DNA from: Edolisoma coerulescens
Lineage: Eukaryota; Chordata; Aves; Passeriformes; Campephagidae
Length of the DNA stretch: 64,000 nt
Assembly (NCBI GenBank): GCA_013397115.1
Contig: VWZW01007171.1
Span: 1,554,661-1,618,660 of the forward strand
Direction: 5' to 3'
Position numbers and translations under genes: made by a program. Shown one piece after another: positions 26,667-36,330 of this stretch. The notes beneath the pieces are model-generated. The model was given only the letters and a program-made list of their open reading frames with translations, was not told the origin of the DNA and ran no database searches. Numbering within the stretch: position 1 is the stretch's first letter; each line of letters begins with the position of its first letter.

Positions 26667-27266
26667 TGTCATGGCTTAACCCCAGCCAGCAGCTAAATAC
26701 CATGAAGCTGCTCGCTCACTCCCTCGACTCCCTGAGGGATGGGAGAGATAATTGGAAAAAAAAAAGGTAAAACCTGTCGGTTGAGATAAGAACTGTTTAA
26801 TATTTGAAATAAAATATAATACCCAAATAATAATAATTGTAATAAAAATGGAAATTAAAAAAAAAAAGAGAGCAATAAATAAAACCCTAGAAAGGCAAGT
26901 GATGTGCACTCCAATTGCTCGCCACCTGCTGACTGATGCACAGCCCATCATTGAGCACTGATCTGCAGCTCCTGACCAGCTTCCCCCAGTTTATAAACTG
27001 GACATGATGCTCTATGGTACGGAATATCCCTTTGGCAAGTTTGGGTCAGCTGTCCTGGCCATGCTCCCTCCCATCTTCTTGTGCAACTCCTCCCTGGCAG
27101 AGCATGGGAAACTGGAAACTCCTTGACTTGGGGTAAGCACTACTTCAGAACAATTAAAACATCACTGTGTTATCAATATTATTCTCATAATGAATCAAAA
27201 AAACCACAGCACTGTACCAGCAACTAAGAAGAACATTAATTCTAGCCCAGCCAAAAAAAAAGGACA
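26667..27266 (-). mobile_element. Solo LTR of an avian endogenous retrovirus
   Basis: Read on the minus strand, this ~600-bp block has the layout of a family of avian ERV LTRs. The plus strand begins TGTCATGGCTTAACCCCAGC (minus strand ends ...CA). A 'gttgagataagaactgttta' segment (at about 26779) corresponds to the R/poly(A) region, and 'tatggtacggaatatccctt' (at about 27013) to U3. A TATA-like TTTATAAA lies at 26990-26997. The other end is near CAGCCAAAAAAAAAGGACA (27250-27266). No internal retroviral genes and no second LTR in the same orientation adjoin it, so it looks like a solo LTR. I could not find a convincing target-site duplication (ctcca versus ctctg). Family recognition is from memory; ERVL- or ERVK-like is undecided. 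Confidence 0.78.
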
Positions 27267-30200
27267 CTCTGTAACAATCCTCCAGCTAGAGCCAGCTTTA
27301 CATGGTACAGGATTTCTCACCACGTAAAACACTGAATTAAGAAATTTGATGTAAGATTAATAACAGCTGCTGCTAAGTATAAGATCTAAAGGGCTTTATA
27401 TATTTTGCTTGCTGTCAAACTATCTCTCTCATGTCTTTATTATCTCCAAACAGTAGCTATTCTTGTCATTGAGAGCTCCTAAAGCCTAGTGGCTTCATAG
27501 TCTACTGACTCAGAACGAAGGTCAGACTGCTGGTATTTGTGGTCTATAATGTGCTTACCCAAGCATACACACCTGTAAAAGACCTCTTCATGGTGTTTAC
27601 TGCCCCTCCAGAGAGAAGCTATAGCAGTGACAAGTTTGTTTTCAGGCCCAAGGGGCTGTAAGAGGTCAAACATGTCTGACTGCAACCAGTCTGTATTATT
27701 AATGGAGGAGTGCAGACCTCTTATGGCTGATGTGCACCTTGTGAGGATGTTCTGCAGCACCAAGGCTTGTGCCTTCGACATACTAAGGCAGGCACTTGGT
27801 GAATTAGTTTTCCTACTTGTACAAATTTCTTAGAGATAGGGGTGTCTTTCAAAATCTTCGGGAAAAGAATCGATACAAATGAAATATCTGAGCAAAATCC
27901 CTTCTAGAATTTCAAAAGTTCTTCATCTTGTCACTGGCTGTACAGGAAACTGAGGGACAATTTGGAAGGACTGTTATGCCCAACTCCTTCATTTTAGACT
28001 TTAGTCTTTCTAACTAGTCCCTGTCTGAGAAGTAAAAGTGATTTACCTTTGGCAACAGGTGAGATCTATGTTAGGGAACTTCAGGTATTTATAATACATA
28101 TATCTAAATCTGAAAAAACTATATAGAACATCCCCCTGGCTATATTCAGTAGATGACCAGACACTTCCTTAGTTAATTTCTTCCTCATATCAAATATCAC
28201 TTAATTGTGGTGCATCTTTTGTCAGGTGAGATGATTTCTTTCAGGAGGCTGTGGTGGAGGGGCTGACCACCACTTGCTGAGTACTCAGAGAAACTGCAAC
28301 AAGTGGCTCTGCCAGCCTTGAGAATCGTTTATGCCTCAGAAGCCAAGGGTTGCATTGATACATCTCCCTTCACTAATCTGGTTTTGCAATGCCACTGCTG
28401 CTGCCCCATTCCTTTAATTCAGAAAATCACACATGTACATCTAACATGTACTGTAATGCCCAAATAACTCTTAGCATTTTGCAAGTAACACTGAAAAAAG
28501 GAAGAAGAAACTTGTTTGAATGTGTATGGCCAACATTCTCCTATTCCGATCATCTCAAATTGTATATTCTCAGCAAAATTTGTCCCGTGGCATTTAAGAG
28601 GGGATCATGCCACACATGAGCTATTGTGCACATATCTTCCCAGTCTCAAAAGCATGGCTACAGTACTTGAGCAGAAAACCAGACACCCCTGATGAAGGGT
28701 GTGATTAAACACTCACACTATTATCCTGATTAATATGCAAATAAGCAATGCAAAACTGTTTACAGGATTTGAACAGTAATCACTGACCCACTTCAACAAA
28801 TGAGGAATGCAATCACGCTCCATGTAAGTACAGTGAATACACTTCTTTTTTGGCATTCATTTGAGCAGAAGGCTCTCAAATTTGATGTTTTACGTTAAGA
28901 ATATAAATGAGTTCCATCTCATCTGAAGCTTTATTTCCGTAAGATTGAAGAGAATTAGTCACACTGTTTTGTTCATAAACTACCCTTCTGTATTAAAGAT
29001 ACATTTGAAATTTAAAGATACATCTGAAATAAGGAGAAAAACCCCAAACTCCGTATAGTTAATCTGTTTGCATATGTTTAATCAACAACAGAATAAAAAT
29101 AAAATGCACGGTTTTAGTTTGACTTCTACAGCGTGATCCACTACCACCACCTGCTGCTTACAGGGAGTACTGCTGCTTCAGTTAGATGCAATATATACTA
29201 TTTTTATATAGAAATGTACATATATTCCATAAGCATCTCTACGGTTTAACCTTTTTGAATGGCTATGAAACAGGCTTCTAAATTGCCTTTGTGCTCTCAG
29301 AAATGTCAATCTAGGTGTCCTTTACAGGAAAGGCAGGTATTTAAACAGTGATAGACTTTTTGCAATGTACCCCGTAATATTTAATAGTGCCAGGAGATAT
29401 GTTTACTAGAAACATCTGTTTAGATGCTTTACTCTTACTGTTTTCTTTGTGGAAAATACTTTGGCTGAAACTCACACCTTGGCAGCAGTAAATGGTCTGG
29501 TAAATTAGAAAGCCATTACACTGGTTCCAGTAAAGGAGAAAATAGAGCAGTGATATTTTTATAAGTGGGAATAAAATTCTAAAGCATTTACAGAGATCCA
29601 CTTGAGGTTGCAGCAATTTATATTAGCTCATGTTAGTAAGTCAGAAAATTGTCTTATAAATGAACAAAGGATATTTTTTGTCCAAATCTAAGCTCATTTT
29701 TAAGTAAATAATGAGCATATAATTTGCCCTTTTCCCTTTCGCTGTTTCTCTTCCCTCTTGCCTTCCTGTTGGTAATTCATGCCTCCCAGTGCATTACATG
29801 GTTTTCTCTGCAGCTTTGAGCTGTGCCTGGCATTGGGAACCCAAGGAAGGACAGTACCTGCAACTGGTGCTGCATTGGCAGTGCAGAGATGCCCCACAGG
29901 AGAGCACTTCTGCCAGTGCCAATGCCAAAGCCCTCTCCTTCCTCCCTGTCCCCTGAGCATCTCACAAGGCCCCAGTGTGCAGGGGCTGTTTCCCCTCCAG
30001 ACTTAAAACACAGCAAGAGGCTTCCTGCTTGTGGAATTTATGGAAAGGAACCAAGCCATTCACCTATGTCTTATGCCTTTCCTCAAGGCTGGATGTGGAG
30101 TTGTCTAGTTCTGCCTGGGTGGTTAAAAAATTCATTCTGTTGCTCTCAGTGTCTCCTGGGCTGCCCAGAAAGGAGGTGGTGCCTATTGGAGGCCTTTTGT

Positions 30201-30420
30201 GGTGCCTATTACTATGTAGCTGCAATCTCTCACAAAAGCGGGCTCTGGGTTTCATTGCCCTACTGTCATTATGAGGTTTAAAAAGTCCAAGAGCAAAGGA
30301 ACTTCAGCACCTACCTCAGTGAATGTAGAAATCACACCCTGCCAAGCAGTCTCTATGACTGTCATTGACATAATTGTGGCTGTAGGAGTCCACAGAGTGC
30401 AGACAACCCTGCCAGCATGG
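27267..30420. other. Intergenic, no gene recognised
   Basis: No gene is supported. A 100-codon minus-strand frame at 27479-27781 has a balanced composition but no recognisable motif. At 29.7-30.3 kb several frames on both strands are open together, which points to base composition and not to coding. A short 18-base imperfect tandem repeat (aaagatacatttgaaat) lies near 28996-29032. Confidence 0.4.
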
Positions 30421-31210
30421 CCTGGTGACGTGATGGGATCCCTGGGTGTGTGATGGGATCCCTGGGTGTGTGCTGGGGGCCTTGGGTGTGTGATAGGGTC
30501 GCTGGGTGTGTGCTGGGGGCCCTGGGTGTGTGATGGGGGCCCTGGGTGTGTGATGGGATCCCTGGGTGTGTGATGGGGGCCCTGGGTGTGTGATGGGGGC
30601 CCTGGGTGTGTGATGGGATCCCTGGGTGTGTGATGGGGGCCCTGGGTGTGTGATGGGGGCCCTGGGTGTGTGATGGGATCCCTGGGTGTGTGATGGGGGC
30701 CCTGGGTGTGTGATGGGGGCCCTGGGTGTGTGATGGGATCCCTGGGTGTGTGATGGGGGCCCTGGGTGTGTGATGGGGGCCCTGGGTGTGTGATGGGATC
30801 CCTGGGTGTGTGATGGGGGCCCTGGGTGTGTGATGGGGGCCCTGGGTGTGTGATGGGATCCCTGGGTGTGTGATGGGGGCCCTGGGTGTGTGATGGGGGC
30901 CCTGGGTGTGTGATGGGATCCCTGGGTGTGTGATGGGGGCCCTGGGTGTGTGATGGGGGCCCTGGGTGTGTGATGGGATCCCTGGGTGTGTGATGGGGGC
31001 CCTGGGTGTGTGATGGGGGCCCTGGGTGTGTGATGGGATCCCTGGGTGTGTGATGGGGGCCCTGGGTGTGTGATGGGGGCCCTGGGTGTGTGATGGGATC
31101 CCTGGGTGTGTGATGGGGGCCCTGGGTGTGTGCTGGGGGCCCTGGGTGTGTGATGGGATCCCTGGGTGTGTGATGGGGGCCCTGGGTGTGTGATGGGGTC
31201 GCTGGGTGTT
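30421..31210 (+). repeat. 20-bp minisatellite with a 60-bp higher-order unit
   Basis: About 39.5 copies of a 20-base monomer stand in exact register. Two monomer types alternate: A ends in GGGATC and B ends in GGGGGC (CCTGGGTGTGTGATGGGGGC). Between 30541 and 31080 the order A-B-B repeats as nine identical 60-base units. The copies at 31081 and 31141 differ from it by about one base each, and the first six monomers (30421-30540) are more diverged. Junctions between monomers form GGATCC or GGGCCC. The plus strand is G-rich and the minus strand C/A-rich. A 286-codon minus-strand frame (31222-30362) crosses the whole array as a 20-residue repeat; this is most likely a by-product. Confidence 0.98.
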
Positions 31211-31396
31211 AGACCATCTCACTGTGACAGTGAAAGGCTGGGCTAGGCTGTCCTAGGGCTTTGCAGAGGCAGCACTGGATATAGGCTGAACCACAGGATG
31301 TGGATTTGCAGGTATGATGTTAACCTGCAGTGCAGTGGCATTATCCAGAGACAGGAGGTATCGAGTTGTGCTTAAGGCAGTCAGGAACAAAGTGTG
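31211..31396. other. Short spacer between minisatellite and LTR fragment
   Basis: Nothing is recognisable. Sequence from 31211 is unrelated to the 20-base unit. Confidence 0.4.
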
Positions 31397-31610
31397 TGTC
31401 ACGGTTAAACCTCAGTCAGAAAATAAATAAGCCCCATGCTGCCACTTGCACACTCTTCCTTGGTGGGATGGGGAGAGAGAATCAGAAGAGTAAAAGTGAG
31501 GGAATTTGTGGATTGACATAAAGACAGTTTAACAGGGAAAGCGAAAGCTATACATGCAAGCAAAGCAAAAAATGGAATTCATTCACCACTTCCTATAGGC
31601 AGGCAGAGAG
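31397..31610 (-). mobile_element. ERV LTR fragment (R-U5 side)
   Basis: The plus strand starts TGTCACGGTTAAACCTCAGT and continues with 'ggtgggatggggagagagaa', 'cataaagacagtttaac', 'aagcaaagcaaaaaatggaa' and 'attcattcaccacttcc'. All are segments, in reverse order, of the same sort of avian ERV LTR seen at 26.7 and 32.8 kb. It therefore lies on the minus strand, with its 3' terminus at 31397. The U3 half is missing or unrecognisable beyond about 31610. Confidence 0.8.
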
Positions 31611-32773
31611 AGTTTAAGTGGCAAGTGGTTTAAGTGGAATAATTACAACTTCACTGTGGTAAAAAGAGAGAAAAAAGATCAAAGACATTGAATGAGAGAT
31701 CTAGACAGACTTCTAATGAATGCTTGTGATGCATGCAAGAGTGCAGTCAATATTTGCACCACTGATGCAAGAAAGCACAGAAGAGAAATCTTGGATACTT
31801 GTTAGTCTGACATGAATAAAAAAAACCCCTGCAGCTGTTCCTGCATTCAGAATGAGAGATAAATTTCACAGAATGAGAGAGAGAAATTCAGAAGATGGAA
31901 AATCATGGGAAATGGGTTCCAGTTTGTTCCAGATGGAGCTCCACTGCTTGTAGGTAAGTTTAATAGAACTGGTGGAATTTAGATAAAGACCCAGGAGAAA
32001 GCAAATGCCAAATTCCTAATGTAGCCACTGCACAGTGGAAAAGAAATAGAGCTGAACAATTCACGAGGTGACTTAAGAAGACAGATGACATCTGTTAAAT
32101 AGGTAGTGTTGAAGTAATTACATCAGTGGAAATGGAAAGTCAAAGGTTTTCAAAAAAAGTTGATGCAAATAGAAAGTTATTGAAAAGATAAATGTGAACA
32201 TTTGACTTGGATCAAGCTAAGCCCAAAACAATACAGAAGGAGTGATGATGATTCAGTGCACTCCTTGGATACAGGGCTGCAACTGTACAGAAGCAGTTTC
32301 CACTGGATCTTAAGGAGTAATATATAGCACAAGTGCCCATAAAGTTTAGTGAAATAAAATTGTGTGCAGGGCTGCAGTTTATGATTAGGAAACACTGAAA
32401 ATGCACTGCACACGTAGCATCTAATTCAGAGGGGTTTGTTGATCCTCAACACGCTATTTCTCCTTCCTTGTAATAATCAGCCCGCGTAATTCAGGGTTAA
32501 TGTATAATTGAAGCAAAGGACCCAGACATACCTTCCTGTGAGCAAAACCAGCCAGCTATAATGCTAAGTGTTTTTAAATTAATACATCCACTCTGGGCCC
32601 ATTGGTCCAAAACACACTCTGAAGGGAAATTTGTAGACCTCTGGTGAGAGGCTTGTAGAGTTACTGACTTTTTCTGCTATAATCTAGGACTTAGACAGAG
32701 TTCATTTCCCCAGGCAGCCCTCACAGGGCTGTGCTGTGCACTGGTAGCTGGAAAGGTGCCGATAACACACCAG
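31611..32773. other. Intergenic, no gene recognised
   Basis: A-rich unique sequence separates two oppositely oriented LTR pieces. No coding or repeat signal was identified. It could conceivably be retroviral leader or decayed internal sequence, but I see no viral motif. Confidence 0.35.
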
Positions 32774-33245
32774 TGGTTTTGGCTGCAGCTGAGCAGCACT
32801 GGCACAGCATCAGCGCTGTCTCCCCAGCTTCCTGGCTGGCGGTGGGCAAGATCCCGGGAGGGGACACAGCCAGGACAGCTGACACAAGTGAACCAAACAG
32901 ATATTCCACACCATATGGTGTCAGCTCAGATTTAAAAGCTAAGTGAAGGAAGAGGAAGGGGCGGAATTGGTTATTTACAATATTTGCCTTTTGGAGAACT
33001 GCTATGCATGCTGAAGTGCTGCTTCCAGGGAAGCGGCTGAACGTCATTGCCAATGTGAAGTAGAGAATTAACCCTTCTTTTTCTTTCTCTTAGCTTGTGT
33101 GTGTGCAAACTTTCACTTTTGCTTTAGTAAACTGCCTTATCTCAACCTGCGAGTTGTTTCCCATCTTATTCCCTCTCCCCTGTCCAGCTGGGAAGTGATA
33201 AAGCAGCTTGGTGGGCACCTGGCATCCAGCCAAAGTCAACCCACA
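32774..33245 (+). mobile_element. Solo LTR of an avian endogenous retrovirus
   Basis: Plus-strand LTR of about 470 bp. It has a 'tggttttggctgcagctgag' start, a U3 segment with 'gatattccacaccatatgg' (at about 32900) and a TTTAAAA box near 32931. A TTAGTAAACTGCCTTATCTC segment (at about 33125) matches the usual poly(A)/R boundary of this family. It ends '...cacctggcatccagcc' then 'aacccaca'. The TG...CA ends are my best guess; no target-site duplication is evident. Compared with the element at 26.7 kb it has a different U5 (with 'ctgtccagctgggaag'), so it may belong to a related subfamily. Confidence 0.75.
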
Positions 33246-34279
33246 TAAATCCCAAGAAACTCCGTAAAAGAAAGAAAAAATTGTGCATTTGTGCTTTTTC
33301 CCCCATGTTTAAAGAACTCTATGCCACAAACAATATTCTCAATTTTAATACTGTAAGCTCTTAGTAAAAGCAAAAAATATCAGCAATGCAAATCCCAGGT
33401 TAAACCCCCCACATTTTTTTGGGGAACAGAGCTTTGCTGAGACAACAGTTTATAGTCTTGCAAATCTTTTGCCGTGTCTGAGCTGTCACTGCCATTCAAG
33501 GCCTACAGGGGACTTTTTAAATGGTTGTCAGTCTTAAAATATACAGCATTAGCAGAGGATTTGTAGTACATTCATGAAATTTCTAAAATTGCCAAATCAT
33601 TTAGCAATTTCATCTAGCATTTTGTAAATCACTTTGAAAGGTCTCTTACTTGGTAAAACATTACAAAATGTGCAGTTCAGAGAGGCCACCTGGACAATGT
33701 TCACAAGACTGGATCAGATATGGAAGCAATGTTTCTACAGGATACAGGACACCCCTGGTGATTTCCTAGCACACAAGGCAGAATAGGAATGTTCTCCTGT
33801 TCCAAGGAGAGCAAAATGAGTGGGTCACAGAGACCTGGTAAGTAGCTCATCCTATTTTAAGTGACCTTTATGTCCTTTAGCAATTTTACCTAGCAGAGCC
33901 TGTGCTTAAAGTCTGAAAGAAGTTAATGAGTTGAAGGACAAAGCAAGCCTAACCCAGTGGTTACTAATGCAGACCAACTTCCTACAGCACTGTGCTTTAG
34001 CAGCCAAACTTCTGCACTTCAAGATATTCCAAGTCTCAAAAATTTTCTGAAATTTGTTTGTAACTTTAGTTATCTAGATGGAGGCCAGCTTTGTAAGTAG
34101 TGTTAATTAGTTCTCAATTCCTTATGAAAAAGATTACCAGAACAGTTTAGAAAGTGTGTAAAAGAGAACATGAGTAACACCGCAAAGGAACCCATTTACT
34201 CCAGTCCTAGATTGAACTTGTGGTGGTGGGGATGACACACTTTTAAATAAAGAAAAACACATCCTCAAGTAATCCAATT
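33246..34279. other. Intergenic, no gene recognised
   Basis: Nothing is recognisable. The stretch lies between an LTR and a CR1 fragment, downstream of THAP5. Confidence 0.4.
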
Positions 34280-34400
34280 GTTGTAGAATACAGTATACTA
34301 GAATAGTTCAGCTGGAAGGGGCGTAACAAGGATCACCTAGCACACCTATGATGTCTACTCAGGGACCAGATGATCTAGAACTTTTTCACTGTACTAGAGA
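34280..34400 (-). mobile_element. CR1 LINE 3' tail
   Basis: The plus strand reads 'agaatagttcagctggaagg' then 'aacaaggatcacctagcac'. This is the reverse of a CR1 terminal region (its usual form is 'agaatggttgggttggaaggg' followed by 'gatcatctagtccaac'). It is on the minus strand with its 3' end at about 34280, 5'-truncated to roughly 120 bases. Confidence 0.75.
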
Positions 34401-34930
34401 GTACAGCAAATCAGATCCAAAGGGTGGCACACTGACAGAATAAGCAGAAAGTATTTAACCAAATTAATTTCCCTCAAAATGAACTACAGTATCTGTCTAC
34501 TGTAGTGATAACCCATGCCCTAGAAATAGTTAATAAAATCAGTAAAGGGGAGTAATTTTCTAGTTTTGTAATTCTGTTTCTTGCATAGTAAAATTCTGCC
34601 AAATTCTGCTACTTTCACTAGCAGTCTGCTCTGCAGAACATTATTTTCTTCAGTGTATTTTTAAGAGTATAAGCATGACCCAACTACAGGCTGTGAGGAT
34701 CAATGCAGACAGCACTCACTACAGAGACAGAGCTTTCCCTTTTACTAACTAGCAAAACCATCTGTGTTTAAGATCACTTTCCACTTGAAAATGAAATCGT
34801 AACATTTGATTGATGTTGAGCTGAATCATAACAAAAAAAAAAAAAANGCCTTTCCACTGGAACAATATTCTTAAGAGAATATTTGTTCCTAGAAACAGAT
34901 GAAAGAAAACACTTTTTATGCAGAAACAAT

Positions 34931-34936
34931 TTTAAT
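34931..34936 (-). terminator. Candidate THAP5 poly(A) signal (ATTAAA)
   Basis: The minus strand reads ATTAAA here, about 455 bases after the THAP5 stop codon. I saw no AATAAA on the minus strand between the stop and this point. It is the first plausible cleavage signal, but a more distal site could be used as well. Confidence 0.35.
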
Positions 34937-35391
34937 AAGATCAAAGCATACAAAAACTATCAGAACAAATGTTAGATGAACAGAAAAATAAAGAGCAACT
35001 GTTGCCTCACTGGACAATGCATATATATATAAAATTGTTCATCTTATATGCTTATTCTGTCCACTCTACTGCTGTCCCAAATGCAGGTGTTGCATGTTTC
35101 AGAGAAGCCTGCAGCTAAGAAAGGGTTAACTTATCTTTTACTAACTTGATTCATGCACTTAAACAAACTTCACCCAATTTAGTCTTTTTTTTAAATCTTA
35201 CTTGCAAGTCATGTTTTACAGACAACATTCTACCACTTAGCTTTGGCTGATTTAACATTGTAAAGAATATTTGCTACTCACACGATTAGCTTTAGATGTT
35301 TAAAACACCATGACTGGAAAAAAAGTTAATTTGTCCAAAAGTACAGTCAAAGAGGCTAACAAGATATTTTAGAACCATCAACTGAAAGCCC
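34937..35391 (-). other. Probable THAP5 3' UTR
   Basis: AT-rich sequence directly after the THAP5 stop codon and before the first ATTAAA on that strand. No other feature competes for it. Its extent depends on which poly(A) site is used. Confidence 0.5.
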
Positions 35392-36330
35392 TTACTGTAT
35401 CATAGTCACTTCAAGTGTTGTAAAGTAGTTTTCTACCATCTTCAGCTTTTCTTCAGAAAGCAGGTTTTCTTGCTTCAGTTGTCCAATAAGAGCTTCCAAG
35501 GACCTGAGTCTCCCCAAAGTTTTTACCTCCTGCATTTCAAGTAAAGTTATCTTAGAGTGGAGTTTTGAAATTTTTTGCCAAAGGTGATCTCTGTCCATGT
35601 CTTGTCTGCAGTATGAATGCTCAGTCTGCAATATTTCATTTCCACCATATTCAATCACTTCTGTCTCCTCTGTGTCAAGAAACTCTTCCTCAAGAGGTAG
35701 GAAAGAACTATTTACTCTTTCAGGCTCTTCTGGACTCTCAGCTGGCATAATAATAGCAATGACAGACTCTTCACTTCCACTGAACTGTTCAATAGTTTGT
35801 GTGACTGTACTCAGTAAAACTGCGTCTTCACTTGTCTGCACTTCACCAGAACAGACCAAGTGAGGCACAGAATTTTCAACTGCATAGTCAGTAACAGACC
35901 CTAAAGCACCGTTCAGTTTCAGAGGTGAATTCAAGTACTCAGGGTCTGTAAATTGCAGGACTGTAGCTGTACAGCTTCCTGGATCCTCTACAGAAGTATG
36001 AACACTGGGAGCTTCCATGCTCTGGACTGCTGCTGCCATTAAAACAGGATTAGGCTGATGTACATTCTGCTTAGGTGAACTATCAAGAATGACACTATCT
36101 GCCTGAAAGCCGCTTTCATTTTGAAGTTGAAGGTTTTGAATTTGGAAAGGTTTACTCAATGCAGTTGAGCTAACTACTTCTGCTTTTTCCTCTACTTTTT
36201 GTGCAATCACAGGATTTTTCTTTGGTATACAAGGTTTAAGTGGTACAGATGCTCTCTCTGACACTACATTTGTTTCTTCCTGGTCTTCTTTCTGTACCTG
36301 TTGTGGACTGTTCTGAGAAGAATCTTTTTC
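35392..36330 (-). CDS. THAP5: THAP5 coding exon 3
   Basis: Begins after a ...CTCCTCCAG acceptor on the minus strand with EKDSSQNSPQQ and ends at TAA (35394-35392). It encodes residues 92-403: the low-complexity linker, the EHSY HCF-1-binding motif and the terminal coiled coil ending FTTLEVTMIQ. It carries three quarters of the protein in a single open exon of 312 codons. Confidence 0.96.
   Translation of the reverse strand, partial: EKDSSQNSPQQVQKEDQEETNVVSERASVPLKPCIPKKNPVIAQKVEEKAEVVSSTALSKPFQIQNLQLQNESGFQADSVILDSSPKQNVHQPNPVLMAAAVQSMEAPSVHTSVEDPGSCTATVLQFTDPEYLNSPLKLNGALGSVTDYAVENSVPHLVCSGEVQTSEDAVLLSTVTQTIEQFSGSEESVIAIIMPAESPEEPERVNSSFLPLEEEFLDTEETEVIEYGGNEILQTEHSYCRQDMDRDHLWQKISKLHSKITLLEMQEVKTLGRLRSLEALIGQLKQENLLSEEKLKMVENYFTTLEVTMIQ

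Noticed and set aside
29700..30281. Cluster of overlapping open frames on both strands
   Set aside because: Simultaneous openness in several frames and both strands indicates base composition, not a gene.
30421..31210. CRISPR-like regular repeat
   Set aside because: Units are contiguous with no unique spacers, and the context is a vertebrate genome. It is a minisatellite.
26667..33245. A full-length endogenous retrovirus between the LTR-like blocks
   Set aside because: The blocks are in opposing orientations and I saw no gag, pol or env motif between them. They are best read as independent solo LTRs or fragments.
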